Below, in pieces: positions 45,401 to 60,500 of a stretch of 64,000 nt of DNA. Positions within the stretch are counted from its first letter, which is position 1. The number at the start of each line of letters is the position of its first letter. Source of the DNA: Metellina segmentata (taxonomy: Eukaryota; Arthropoda; Arachnida; Araneae; Tetragnathidae); NCBI GenBank assembly GCA_947359465.1, contig OX375873.1, forward strand, positions 95,777,478 to 95,841,477. The letters run 5' to 3'. A program made the translations under genes and the position numbers. The notes beneath the pieces were generated by a model that worked only from the letters and a program-made list of their open reading frames with translations, was not told where the DNA came from and made no database searches.

Positions 45401-48400
45401 GGTTAGAAGTCCACTTTTGAAGTTGGAACAAAAATTTTAAAAATATGAAAACAAACCCATTAAGTTTATGCAGTAACAGGCTCAGGTCATGGTATTACAA
45501 AATCAAAAATGAATATAACCTTCATATCAATTCATGAAGCCATTTGTATCCATTTCAGTTTTTTGTTTCATAGCCTGATAATTTTAATTTTAAAAAATTA
45601 TATAATTCACCTATAAATATGCTTGAGTGCTATGCTGAACCATATTTGTTTTAGTGTACAACTACATGCATGCTTTAAACACATTTAATATTTGCTAAAA
45701 TTTCCTACTATGTCTTTTCTAAATAATACTTATTATTGCTAGGTTTATCTTGCTGGGAAATTGAGAATTTTCTTCCTAACCAAGTTGATGAAGGTATGCG
45801 TTTATTTTGTGTGAATTATTTTCTACTTTGATATATATATATTATATATATATTACAATTCTATGTGTATAGCTGAGTGATAATTGTATGTGACACTTTA
45901 CAGCTCTCATTGGAAAGTTTTATGAAGGTGACTGTTATATCATTCTGAAGACAACGCTTGATGAAAATCAAAGTTTAGACTGGCAAATATTCTACTGGAT
46001 AGGATCAAAAGCTACTGTAAGCTTGGAATTTTGTGTCTTTTCTTCCTATAAATTGAGCTAATTTATTCTCTTTATAATTTTTTAAACTTTCTCTTTTACA
46101 TTAGCTGGATAAAAAAGCTTGTTCTGCCATTCATGCTGTTAATTTAAGGAACATGTTGGGAGCTCAATGTCGCACTATACGGGAAGAGCAGGCAGATGAG
46201 AGTGACGAGTTTCTAGATTTGTTTGAAACAGAGATCATTTATATAGAAGGTGGTAGAACTGCCAGTGGGTTTTTTACAATTGAAGAAATGGTAAGTTCTG
46301 TGTGCTTTCAGCTATTTCTCAAAATTATATTTTGAACAATTCTTAATATCATAATCTATAAAAGTTTCTGGATGATCACTCATGTTTAACTTTCTTTGGA
46401 ATAATTTCAAAATGCATTGTTAAGGTACTAAATTATTAAGTGACAACACAAAATCCTGATTGACTTCATCATAAATTAATTTATTTCTGTTCTCAAATTA
46501 TATTCAGAGAAAGCACAAATGCAGAATATGAATAAAGTGGACTAACACATGAATGTTTTTTAAAATGTTTGAAAAATTACAAAATGTCTTGAATTTTAAT
46601 TTTATGTAAAATGTGTTACAAGTTTGAGTCAGTTTTTCCTGGAGATATATTTTTTTCATAAAATAATGTGTAATATATATAACACTTCTGTTAATATTAA
46701 ATTTTTGACCTTTTTTGGCAAACATTTATCCTCTTCAAACACATCTCTGAATTTCAGGTAGTTACTTAAGAAGTTTTTAGGATACTCGCAAACTAGTACC
46801 TCAAATTTTGTAAGAAAGGCCATACATTTTTAAAGTTGTTTTTTATTATTTTAGGATTACATTAAACTGACTTTCGTTGAAAACTTATCAACAAAACCTT
46901 TTTCGTATGAATTTGTTTTACTCTTATGTATTTTTTCTATTCTTTTGGAAACCTAATGAAATGGTGAATTTTACTATATCCATAGGAATATGTATCAAGA
47001 TTATACAGGCTTGAGACTAACAATAGGATTTTGCATATTGAATCTGTAAGTTCGAATTTCATTTGTTTTAAATCTATTTATTATATTTATATTGTATTTA
47101 GGACAATAAATATTATACATATTTTAAATGGACTGTTTTTTAGTTTCCTGTTACTTATGATTCATTGGATCCTCGTTATGTATTTCTGCTTGATGGAGGC
47201 AGTAAAATTTATATCTGGTATGGAAAGAAGTCAAAAAATACAGTCCAATCAAAAGCAAGGTAAATGCTATTTAATGTATAGTAACTATTGAGTAAATCGC
47301 TCTTGGCTTTTACCATTTTGCTCTGACTTATATTGGTTTTTACAAATAAAATATTTTATATAAAACTGAGTTAACACAAAGTTTTTAAAAATAGGTTCAT
47401 CTTAATTCATTGGTTAAAAATAAGGACATGGATTATTACTTGTATAATTACTTATAAAATAAAAAAATAATGATCTTTACATGACTTACCCTGTTCATGC
47501 CTTTCTTAGTCACTTGAAAGCTTGCTATTTAAAAAAATATCTGTTCAAAGTATTATTTTTATTTCAGGTTATTAGCCGAAAAAATGAACAAAATTGAGAG
47601 AAAAGATCTTTCAGAAATTTTGACATTTGCTCAAGGGCAAGAACCTTCAGATTTTTTGAAAACACTTGGTATTGAAGACAATACAACTCCTCAAGCACCA
47701 ACAGAAAACTCAGATGATACATTTACACTTGTCCAACCTACATTATATCAGGTTGGATTAGGCATGGGATACTTAGAATTACCTCAAGGTGAGACTTGTC
47801 TTTATTATTTAAAAACTTATTTTAAATATTTATAACTGGTAGAGGGAATGTGATTTTTTTTCATCAATTATTTCTTGGAATTTATGAGTTATTAGAAAAA
47901 TGAAACATGTCAGCTATTCTCAAAATTTCCAATTTTCATCCATGTTAAGCAGCTTTGAAGGTTAAATTGATGTTACTTTCAATTACTCATATGAGAAAAA
48001 TGCTTCATACTGCTGTTATTAACGTTTTTATTTCTTATTATCATCTTTTCACATTTTACATAAAGGAAAATACACGAGTGTTCAGCTCTTTAAATACATA
48101 TTTACTGCTAAACTTTATTTCATACAGTTTTGTGTACTAAAATATGGATTTTTCCTTTTTTTTTTCTTTTGTCCAATTGTATTAAACTTTATTTTTCAGT
48201 TGAAATCAAACAAAAAAAATTAGAAAAAACTCTTTTGGAGACCAAGAATGTTTATATTTTGGATTGCTCCACTGATGTTTTTGTGTGGTATGTATTTGTA
48301 TATAGTAGTAATATAAGTGACCTTCTGTTTTGCTATTTGTGGTATATATAAACACCATGTTTAATTGATAATATATGTATTGAAACTTATTTGATTTCAT

Positions 48401-51400
48401 GAAAATCTTATGTTAAGGTTGGGTAAAAAATCTACCCGTCTTGTCCGTGCAGCAGCTCTCAAATTGTCTCAAGAATTATGTGCAATGCTTAAAAGACCTA
48501 AGCATGCAATTGTGAGCAGAGCATTAGAAGGGTGAGACTATACTAATATACGTATTTTATTATAATAAATGGATTTTGTAGATTATATCTTAGTCATATT
48601 GTTTATTCATAATTTTTTGTATTTCCTCCTTTGCAGAACTGAACCTCAAATTTTTAAATCGAAGTTTTATGGTTGGGATGATGTTATAGCTGTTGACTTC
48701 ACTAGGACTGCACAGTCAGTAGCTAGAACGGGAGCAGATTTAAAGGTTAGTGGCATGCAAAAATATATCTGAACTCTGAAAGTCAAGTCATTAAAACTTA
48801 AACATAATAGTTGGGGTGGAGACCAAAAGTTAAAAGCAACACATTTTTAAGAAGCCCAATTATATGTCAATGCTACTTTTGACATAGTTCACAGGTAAAT
48901 GTTTACTTAAAAGACTTGCAATTAAAACAAATGTGGGTTTAATAACTGTTAACCTGTATGCAAAACTGACTGTATTTAGTGATTAGTGGTTTTTAAACAG
49001 TACATTTATATTTGTATTAATGTACTTCAACTTGTAAATAATCTGAAACATAAAAACAAAAATAGTGAAAATTTACATACGTTATGTATTAGGCAGCTAT
49101 GGGGTATTTTAGCCATAACTTTTCATATGTAAGCTCAGCAAATGTCATAGAAAAACTCAAATGGATGGGATAAAATAAATTATCTGGTTAGTTCACAAAA
49201 TTTCGAAAATGATGTATTTAGATTTTATACCTCATTAAAGTGTTGCATGAATAGTACAATCACCTCATTTTGTAGCACATGAATTTCAACCTGTTTCTTT
49301 AGAATTAAGAGTTAAAAAGTCACTTTAAACAATTTTCTGACCTGACTTGTTCATCATCTGACTGATTCAAAATTACAAGGTATTTTCATCAGATCTTTAC
49401 CTTCAAGATTCATCTCAGTTCATTGTGTTGCTCCTGTGTAATGTAAATTAAACTGCCTGCCTTTAAAACTAAATTGGTAAACAAAGAACGATTTGGTTGT
49501 CTCGGAAGTGTAGAGAACTTTCCAGTTTAAAAAAATATTCTACTATATTTAGTATTGTTTGTAAAAGTTTAATCATCAATTTAGATTTAATAATTTGTTC
49601 TTATACTTAATTTTCAATAAAAAAATGCATAATTTGTCTGTTTTTATAAAAAGTAAGTTTTTATTGACCCTTGCAAAACTGCCTTTATCTTGTCATACAA
49701 GAAATGGCAGTGATCACCCATTGAAGCGTCCCTCACCAGAGGATTGCAAATTTGGAATTCAATCCAACCTAAGACCATCGTGTATGTGGGGGCTGGTTCA
49801 TTTTAAATCTGTCATTGCCTCAAATGTTGGCATGTGAAATTTTGGTGATGGTATGGCTGCTCAGGTGTTGACCTCATCACCTGACCATGGTTCAAAATTA
49901 TGAGGTATGTCCTTGGGTCTTTGCCTTTGGTATTGATCTCTGACCATTGGCAATAGTCTGTTGTTTTGCTCCATTGGGAAGTAAATTCAACTACCAACCA
50001 ACCTCCCCCAATAAGATATTTATTGAGAGGCTACTTTATTAATTACTATTCTTACATAGATTTTAAGCTTTAATAATTTGGCAAAATAAATTCATGAAAT
50101 ACAGTTCATACTTTTAGAATGATTTAATACATATTGTGTTTTGTTTCACTGCAACATGCCTCTTCATTTTGTGCACATTTGCTTGTCAAATGACATTATC
50201 TCTTTTGCATCAGTTTTGTAGGACAATATGTCAGCTGCCAAGACCAAGCAGTTTTCCTGAAAGTTGATGACAGGCTGAAATTCTTGCTTAAATTTAGATT
50301 TTTTTTTAAAGAATAAATTGATAGGAATATACAAACAAAAATAAATTTATTGGTAATTTTTTTTTATTCAAACTATTTTATCAAAGTTTTTTAAGCATTA
50401 AGTACGGTTTTAATTTTAATAACTCATGGCAAACCTGATCAACATCTTCGTGTAATGAAAAAACATTCTATACTTGTTTCAAAGGTTGAATTTATTGCAT
50501 TTTCTTGTAATATTGAGACGTTCAGACACTTGCCAGATTGTTGAATATTCCAAACATAAAAATCACTTATGATCAAGATAGTTGAAAATTGTGTAGGTCC
50601 TTTATAATGCCATTATTTTAATGTTTATTGAGTATAGTATAAGTCCTTTCTGCTAGCATCTTGTTTTATTAGTCAGGTCAATGAAGTTTAATTAAAATGA
50701 AATTAAGCTATGAAGTTAGTTTGAAATAGGATATGGAGTTTTGATTAACATCATCAGATATCAAAATGTGTGATTGAAAGTGAAACCAAACATAATTCTA
50801 TGTGGTTGTCTTAAAATAAGCTTTGTCATCACACAATTTGATTCTGATCGAATTTATGCATTCAAATATTTCATTCAGGATCCGTTATCCATTTATGGTC
50901 TGATTGCCTAATTTTAAATTATACTTTATAGAAATTATATTTCTCTTTAGAAATGGATGAGTAAGCAAGAGACAAAAGCTGATCTTTCTGCACTATTTAT
51001 GAACAGGCAACCTGCAATGAGTAAAGAAGAAGCAGTGAGTTTCTTATTTGTTCATATTTGAAATTACAGATTTCTTTAAATGGTTCATTCTACTACTTTG
51101 AATTTATTTGTAGTCTATTTAAATTTTCAATAAATTATTTTATATATTTCTAAATACTTTTTTTATAATATGAATTTATTGATTATTTAACGTAGATAAA
51201 TTTTAAGCTAACAGTCTATAAAATGCTTCAGCTCTAATATTATAAAAGGAAGTGTTTGCCTGTTTGTTTCTTGCCCGCAAAGTCCTGATGAATTTATGGC
51301 ACTTACAGTAATGGGATTTGGCACACAGGTAGTCCGAATTTTTTTCAATTTTAGGGCCAAGGCGAATTTTAAAATTTAATCTAGAACATTTTAAAATGAA

Positions 51401-54400
51401 TTCAATAGTTTTTTTCACCGTTCTTCCTTCTTCCGCAGAATGAAGAAGCATCAAAATTTAGACTTTTCGAGAAAATTTAGATATGTTTGGAATTGTTAAG
51501 TATGTGAATGGTCATGAAGAGGTTACATTATAGCAGAGGTTCTTCAGAAATGTTGTCTACTAAAATGGGTGGTAACAGGGAATTTCTGCCTTTTTACGAT
51601 AGTCCTTGAAAAACTTAAAATGGGCCTGGAAAAGTACTTGAGTTTTTTCCCACCAAAGAGTGGGAACCATGTCTAAAATTATAGAGAAATAATACTTTGT
51701 TGGTTGCCAAATTTGTGTTACACCTTAATGTCTATGATACATAATGCCCGAAACAGTAGCCTGCTCTTCATTTGTTTAAAAAGCAGTAGAAGGAAAAATA
51801 TGCAATTTTCTAAATTAAAAATCTTGTTTGTTGTTGTAGGAAAATTATTTTGTTTACTTTCTGTATGAGTTTGCTATTAACTTACTTTTAGAACATACAA
51901 AGCATAAGTTTCATATTATAATTTTTGTGTACTTTACATGTGTAAGAATAAATATCCTATGAACCTTGTGAGTATAAATTATATGCTCTTGTGTAACATA
52001 TTTTTAATCAAAATAATTTGGTTTTTATATCTACTAGCCACTGCGTGGCTAGCCAAGTGTTGCCCATGGTCTAAGGTATTAAACTAGTGTAAAATTTTCC
52101 ACAGATTTCAAATCCGTTGAAATTTTTACTCTATATTTAACGGTCTAGGAGATAGAAAAATGAACTAAGTGACTCCAGTTAAAAGATTTATCATCTGGCT
52201 GGAAAATCATTTTTCAACGCAAAATCAAAGTGGAAATGAAAAAAATAATTTTCTCCGAGTTTTCCGCAATTGAAAAAAACTTGGCATTGTTCCAAAGGCT
52301 GACAACAAGGTCACCTGGGTAGAAAAGTCTCGATTCGGGTGTTTCTTCTTCTGTAAGAAACGCGTTGAAGAACCCGCTAGAAAATAAAACTATTACATTC
52401 ATTTAAAAATGTTCTAGATTAAATTTTAAAACTCTCTGTGACCCAAAAATTGCAAAAAATACGGACTACCTGTGTGCCAAATCTCATTGCTGTAAGTGCC
52501 ATAGAATCGTCAGGATTTTGCGGTAAGAAACAGACAAACAAACATTTCCTTTTATAATAGTAGAGATTCACAATGAATATTTAATATTTTCAGACTTTTG
52601 ATGTAATTATAATTACTATTTTGCATGAATGTTATAAGACTTTGTTTTATGGGTTTGATTTTATTACTTTTCAACATATCTGTATTGATCCTAGACATAA
52701 TTTCCAGTAATCTCAATGTGTACAATGTTATGGTATCATTGTGTGTTTGTTATAATATCATGTATAATATAATTATAATTATATTTCTTTACATAAATGG
52801 TATAGTTATTCAAGGTATGTAGTAAGGTAGCATTGATTCTTTAAATATATGCTGTTAAAGAGAATCTTTCTAATGCTTTATAAATTATCATCAGAAAACT
52901 TTAATGGAAGAATGGAATGAAGATTTAGAAGCTATGGAATCTTTTGTTTTGGAAGGAAAGAAATTTGTTCGACTTCCAGAGGAAGAAATAGGTATTTATT
53001 TCAATTGAATAATAAATTGGTTTAATAGATCAACAAAGTGTTTTGTAAGAAACAACTTTTTTTCATTTAGAACCTTAAATAAATTTCAAAATAATTTATG
53101 TTATTTTTGTTACACAATATAAGTAACGAATTGTAAAGGGGCAAAACAATGTTTGGTGAATAATTTGATGTACATGAGTTGGAGATTTTAAGTATACATG
53201 AATTTATTTAACCTGATTGTTATTTCCATAAAATTCATATATATTTTTATACTTAATGTTCAGCCTGGTAATAACTTTAAGAGCATATCTATAAATTTTT
53301 ACTTCAAGGTGATACCTGCCTAATAATTCAATATTTATTAAAATATATCAAAATAAAATTTAAAATTCTAAAGTGAACTTCAAATGGATAATTTACTTTT
53401 TCCAGGGCATTTCCATAGTGAAGATTGCTACGTATTCTTGTGCCGATATTGGGTGCCATTAGAAGTTCCTGAAACTGAAGAAGGAACTGAAGAAGAAGAG
53501 GTACAAGAAGATGGATACCAATGTGTTGTGTATTTCTGGCAAGGCCGAGAAGCTGGAAATATGGGTTGGCTAACTTTTACTTTTAGGTGACTATATTTAT
53601 ACATATTTACTGTATTTTATTGCTGTAACAAGGGTAAAATTTAAGTTTTCAAATGTTTCTTTAAATTCAGTTTGTAATTGATTATTATTTCTATTTTTGT
53701 AGTTTGCAGAAAAAATTTGAGTCTCTTTTTGGTGATAAACTAGAAGTAGTTCGTACATATCAGGTAAACCTCTCCTTTAAAATTTTATTTTTTAATTTAC
53801 TCTATTTTTTATGTATGCAATAAGTGAAAGCATAAAACCATGTATCTAAATTGTAATTATTTGTTATAAAAACCAGAAATTGTATAAACCCATAATTTGG
53901 AATTCCTCTCATTGCTGACAGAAACAATGTGATAAATAATCAATTAAATCAAAATTATGTATGTATTATAAACTAGTTTATAATTTTTTTTTATAATTTT
54001 TATTAATGGTTCTATTGATACCCTATTTTTTAAAGTGTACTGATAACTTTTGGAATTTATCTTATTTATATGTGATTTCTAATTTTACGAGTGGTGATTA
54101 TATCTATAGAAAAAATGAAAGTTTTAAATTTGCCTTAAAAACACTATGATAAAAATATATAATATAGCTTAATAATATTGTATTTTGAGATTAGTTAGAG
54201 AATGATAACATTTTTGAAAGATACAAACACACATTGCTAAACAAAAGTCTGAAACAATAATTATCCATTTATATAAGCCCTGAAAGTGTTATGTGCATAA
54301 ACCTTTTTTCAATTTCTGTATTGTAATGATGTTTTTTTACATTAAAAAAACAATCTGTGACATAAAAGGCATGTAAAGGTTTAGCAAGGCTTTTGCAAAT

Positions 54401-57400
54401 TTCATTATATCATGTATTTATTTTGTAGCAACAAGAGAATCTAAAGTTTTTATCTCACTTCAAACGTGAGTTTATTGTACACCATGGCAAAAGAAAAAGT
54501 CCAAAGAGCACTGCAATAGAAATGTTTCACATTAGATCAAATGGGAGTCCCATATGTACTCGATGTGTTCAGGTAATTTGAACTTGCACTTTGGTAAACT
54601 GTTTTCTAAGAAAATTTTATGTACTAAAATTTCTTTTAGTTACTATTCATAATTTTAAAAAAAGTTCTAATTTTAACTGTGCTTAATTTTTTCTGTAAAA
54701 AATCTTAAACTGAAAATCAGGTTAGGAATCAGTAATATCCCTTTTAATGTTTATTGATGGTATTTGATCTTCGAAACACTAATTCCAACAAATTCATGCA
54801 GTCTTGGGAATCAATTTTTTTTATTTAAACAGTATTTTTCAACAATAAAAAGTAAATAGAGATTGCAAACAGATTTATTTTTAGCTTCTCATTTAAAAAA
54901 ATTCTATGGTACATTTACATTTCCTAATTTGACACTTGAATTAACTATAAAACTATCTCTCTATATTAAAAGAAAAATACCACAGCTGTCGCAGGATTGA
55001 AAACTGGTTGGTTTTTTTCGCTGATTTAGACTGTTTCCCGAGAAAGTACAGGTTGGCGAGCGGCAGGGGGCGGAGCCCTCGCTGTGATGTCATGGACCAA
55101 AAAGTCCGGATTATACAATTTACTAAGATAGTTTTGCTGCCACAGGAGATTGACTCTGCGAAAGGAGTGTTGGTTTGCGAAGCAAACCAAATGGGATTGT
55201 GTAGCAACCTCTGGGGGTTGGCAAGCAGGGAGCAGAGCCCCCTAGTTTTATAAAATACTCAAAGAACACTCAGACAAATTATTTTTTTAACTGACTGATA
55301 GAAAAAAACCTGTTTACTTGCTCAGCTTTGATATTTGAGCACCACAACTGCTTTGGTATATTAATGAATCTTTATTATTTTAGGTTACACCAGATGGAAG
55401 TATTCTTAATTCTACTTTTTGGTATGTGTGCCCATGTACACTATATTATATTTTTACCTTTCATATTAATTTATGTTTTGTTTATGTAAATCAGTTAAAA
55501 CATTTAAAAGACTTATACAAATGGGTGTTTTTTCTACTTTTTCTTTTGCAATTGGATATAAAAAATGTTTAAATATAATTTTAAAATGAAGTAAAATGCT
55601 TATCTGTCACAAGTTTTTCTTTGAAATTTTTTCTACATTCTTGTGTTAATTTTTTGTACTTATTATTTAATTTCTTTCTTGTTAGCTATATATTGAAAGT
55701 GCCTTTTGACAAAGTGAATAATTCAGGTATTGTATATGTCTGGATTGGGTCTAAAAGTGATGATGATGAAGCTAAATTAACAGAAGAGCTTGCTAACAAG
55801 TTGTATAATACAGTAAGTATATTTTTTACAAGTAATCTCTATTATTCAATATTTATAAACATTTTATGTTTTTATATTTCAAATGAACAGTTTTCAAGAA
55901 ATTGAAAATAATAAAAATTTCTTAAATTCATAAAAATGTTTATCTGCACTCATTGATTCAATTTGTATTTTACATCAAACTCTTGTTTATATAAAACTAG
56001 CAGAATTATCCGACATTGTGTTCATGTTTAATAAATTAAATGTTAATGACTGAAAAGTGATCAGATAAATAACTGCTCTTTCATAAAACAATACTAGTAT
56101 CATTAAAGTGTACATGAAAACAATTTTTAATATTGTTTTAACATTTTCATCCCTTCTACAATTTACATCAGATGCAAATTTGTATACATGATATATCATT
56201 CCATATACTCTATTTCATATTCATTGCCCCTCTGGTGTAAGATAACTACAAAAGTTGTTTTGATGGTTACTACCAAAGACGATTTTTAGGTTTGGAGTGA
56301 TTACAAATATCCCCATATGTTTGTTTTCAGTAAAAATGACGCATTTTCGGTGTGTTGTCTTGCACTTATTTTTCCTATGAATATGCTTTACTTGTGGTAC
56401 TCTTGTACCTGGTAAACGATGTTTTCGAATTCCATCATCAATGGAGGATGGTAAATTAGATTGTAATGGCATTTGTGAATAATTTAGTTTGAAGCACACA
56501 AATATATTTTTTCCATTCAGTGGCAAATGGAATAACAGAGCTTTTGTTATTAATAAATGTTATCAGTGTAGCCAAAATTAAACTCAATCTATTTACAATT
56601 TTTAAAAAATTGTTGATTTTATAGCATTTATAAAAAGAATCACTGCTTTCAATGAATGTTTTCACATATATTTATATTACCTAAGACAGGGCTCAAAATA
56701 CCCGGGTGCACTATGCACAGGAAAATAAAAATGTTATTTTGATGTATGTTATTTTGATGTTCGAACTAAATATTAGTATCGACCTCTCTCGCTCTAGAAG
56801 AACGTAATTAATATTCCTAAATACACACTATGTGAAACAAAATCGCTGGGCCGTAACGGGTTTATACAGGAGGAAGGTTTACTTGTGCCAAGCCACCAGA
56901 ACTTTCCGATGATCGAAACATTTTCCAGGTGGCGCTGTTGAAGCGATTGTTGCGACAGCCGTGTGCGCCGGAGAAGGGAGAATTGAGATGTTTAAATATG
57001 TTTAATTACTATCTACGACTGACCTTTATAAACATAGCTAATTAATAAAGTAGTTTACATTAATGTAATGTAAACTACTTATTTTTATAAAATATGCATC
57101 AAAATACAGCCTGTGTACCTAATTTAAAAACTTAGGTGTACAAAGTGCGCCTGTATTAAAAAATCTATTTCGAGGCCTGGCCTAAGAACAGCTTCAATTT
57201 GTAGAGTAAGCAACTTCGATCAAATCCTTATGGTTCCTTTTTAAATTCAGAGATTTGGTTTCTAAATAGAAACCACCTATTTAGAATGGTAGATGTAGTT
57301 AATTAACAATGTAGTACAGCTTTCAATAACACCCATAAAACATGATAAACAAATGTAAATTTAATTGAGTTTAATTGTCTCCATGAAAAGCTATATCAAA

Positions 57401-57531
57401 GTATTGAAATATATTTGAACTGCAACGTATGTCTACCCGTTATAATTTAATGTAATCCATCTTGTTTTAAAATATTTTTTTTAACCTTTACGCGTCATTT
57501 TAAAATAAGAAATTACATCTTACTTAAAATG

Positions 57532-57564
<33 letters not shown>

Positions 57565-60500
57565 ATGAAACAACAATCTACACACCATTACGTATCGGGC
57601 ATTTCACAGTATTTGATTGTTGCGGACTCTACATTTAGAGATTGAACTCTCCCTATTTAAGCAACAAATACATTTAATTCGATCATTCTTTTTACATAAT
57701 GTAGTTCTATTTAGTTTTATAATGTATGCAAAATAAAATATTAGTAAGATTTTTTATCTGAGAATTCTGATAGACCAACTTTTGCCGACCAAGCTTTCTA
57801 GTGGTTAAGGTGTTGGCGTCTGCATCGGAAGGTTCCTGGTTCGAATCTGGGGTCAGGACATTGATCTAAATGTGATGCCTTAGTTAGGGATAGTGATGGC
57901 CACCCACTGGGTGCCCTTTTACAATTGGCTCATCGATTCTGGCCTTGTAGTGACAAATGATCAGTAATCAAGTGTCCACTTTTAAAAAAAGTTCCAATAG
58001 AAATTATGTCATGTTGCGGACTTTGTCACCTGAAAATTTATGACAAATTTCAACATGATTCCCTCAGAGTTTGTTTAACTTATATACTAAAAAACTTATT
58101 CTTTAAATAACTAATACATTTAAAGTAGCATAAATTTAAAATATTTATGGGGGGGGGGGGGGATGTGTATGCACACACACACTGAGAAAGGGAAGGATAT
58201 GGCAAAAAGACTGATTTTGCAGTCTACAGTTCTGCTTAATTTTGCATTTTGTTGAAAAAAATAGGAGTTTGGGGGAATTTTCATATTATGAAAAAAATAC
58301 ATTATTTAAAGGTTCTTCATAATTGAAGAAACTTTTTTTTAAACAGTTTCAGTGCATTTGCATAAAATCTTGCTGTTGAATCAATGGGAGAAGCATCCCT
58401 TGGAAGCTGTAGTTAATACAAAGAACTCTGAATTGTTTCAAATTCTGGCTTTTTCTTTGTTTTAAACTTGTCTTCAGCAACAGGCTTCAATACAAATTTA
58501 ATGTGCATGCTGTTATTTTCTGGATTTGAATATTTCACCATCACATCAATGATCGTTGAAAAGCACTGCTATTGATTAACCCTTTGATAATGGCTGATGA
58601 CCAGAAGTAAAACTGCTTTTAAGTTCTTAATTTAATGACAAGATGTCTGCTTGTTTTGCCTCAACATATGGCGAATTTGTCACAGGGAATACTTAAAGTA
58701 TTCTGAAATGTTGCATTTTTCATGTTTGAGGAATTTGCTGGCACTGATGCCATCAAGATCTTAAATTAATGAGATGTATTTTCTTCAATGGAATAAGAGT
58801 CAACATAAAGAATACTAATCGATTTTGCTTCCATTTTTGCAACTTCATAAAAACTTAGCATCAGCAGAAACATCTTTGTCTTGTATAGTACGTCTCCATA
58901 CGCTCCATTTAAATCCAACAACACCAGCCATTTGTGATCCTGCATATGGTTCTCTAAATCGCCTTGCAGATTGTACTTATTCTTAAACTGTCCCCCACAC
59001 CCATCTGACCAATAGTATATATGCCTTGGGGGAGATAACTTTGTTTTTATATCTTCTAAACTTTTTTTCATTTTTTATGAATATATGGCCTTTTTACCTT
59101 GATCTAGATAATATGAAACAACAAATTTAACTATCCTTCATTTTAAAAATAAATTTCAGCGTATATTGTAACTTGTAGTGGAGACCAATGGACCTTAATG
59201 CCAGATGTAGAGACCAGGACACATTTTGAAATGCATGTAACTTTACTTTTACTTAACCAATGACTTTTTTACTGTACATTAACAAGGAACTATGTACAAA
59301 TTTAGAAAATTCTCACTTTTATTGTTTTTTGATAATTTGAAAAAGTTATTAAATCATTTTCATGTTTTGCTACAGGCATATTTTTGTATTAACATAAAAA
59401 TAAATATAAATACATATTTCATTAAAAAAACATACATATAGTTATAATATATGTGCCATAAACAACAAATTCCACAAAAAATAACATGTAAATATAATAA
59501 ATAGTAGTTATCAGTTTTTCAATGTAGAGTCTGTAACACACCCTACTGTCATTTTTCAATTAAACGTTTTTTAAACTACCCACAATTTGAAAAAAACATT
59601 CTCTGATAATTTAAGTGTTAAGCTTTCAATATATACTAAAATTTGCCCCCATTTATGATGTTTGTTGTTGACGCTGTTTGGGGAAAATACTGTGAAATGC
59701 CCCATTAACCAAAGAGTTAAAGAAAGTTACTGACTGACAAGAAATTACCCAATGTCTAGTGATATTATGCAAAAATTAAATAATTCGTTAAAATTTAACT
59801 CCTCAATAACATATCTGTAATATTTAAAATACTGCACACAAATACAGACAGAAGCGAAAATTCCGATAATTTTAAAATAAGAAATTATACATCTTACTTA
59901 AAAAGCTTGTTTTGTATGTTTTATTTATTTTTATGAAACATAAATATACAAATCCTTATGTATTCAATTAATGTTTAAGAAAAGTTAGTCGAAATATTCA
60001 TATCAAACCAAGAAATTACTCATGTCTGATATTTTGCAGGAAATAAATAAATCATTAAAATATAATTCCTATGTAATATATCCGCAATAGGTAAATATAC
60101 CAGGACACACAAATACAAACAAACAAAATTGTGATCCTTAAAAAATGCAAAATTCAAATTTAAATAATATCTGTGCAAATGTGTAGAATTTCAACTTCCT
60201 GAATACTATCTAAAAAAATTAGACAAAATACTTTAGAACAATATGATGAAGACAATAATGATTTATTTGCAAAAAGAACACATATTTATAATACTTGAGA
60301 TTACTCAAATATGACCATAACATCTCGCTGTCAACTCATATATGCAAACACAGAAGTCTAAAATTAAACAATTAATCTGGCATTGCCAGATGGTAAGTAG
60401 CAAAATTATGCTTTTATGATCAAAAAGCTTTTCATTTGGGCTTTTCAGGTTCAATTACAAAATGTAAGTTATGTAAAATTAAATATTTTTATTATTCTTT

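Larger units (their letters stand above)
48746..50950 (+). other. FLII intron 22 with SINE copies
   Basis: 2.2 kb. Two worn SINE copies lie at about 49335-49455 and 49690-50015. The rest is unassigned. Confidence 0.7.
51035..52894 (+). other. FLII intron 23 with Helitron pieces
   Basis: 1.9 kb. Holds a 5' Helitron-like fragment on the plus strand (51233-51480) and a complete short Helitron on the minus strand (52034-52566). Confidence 0.8.
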
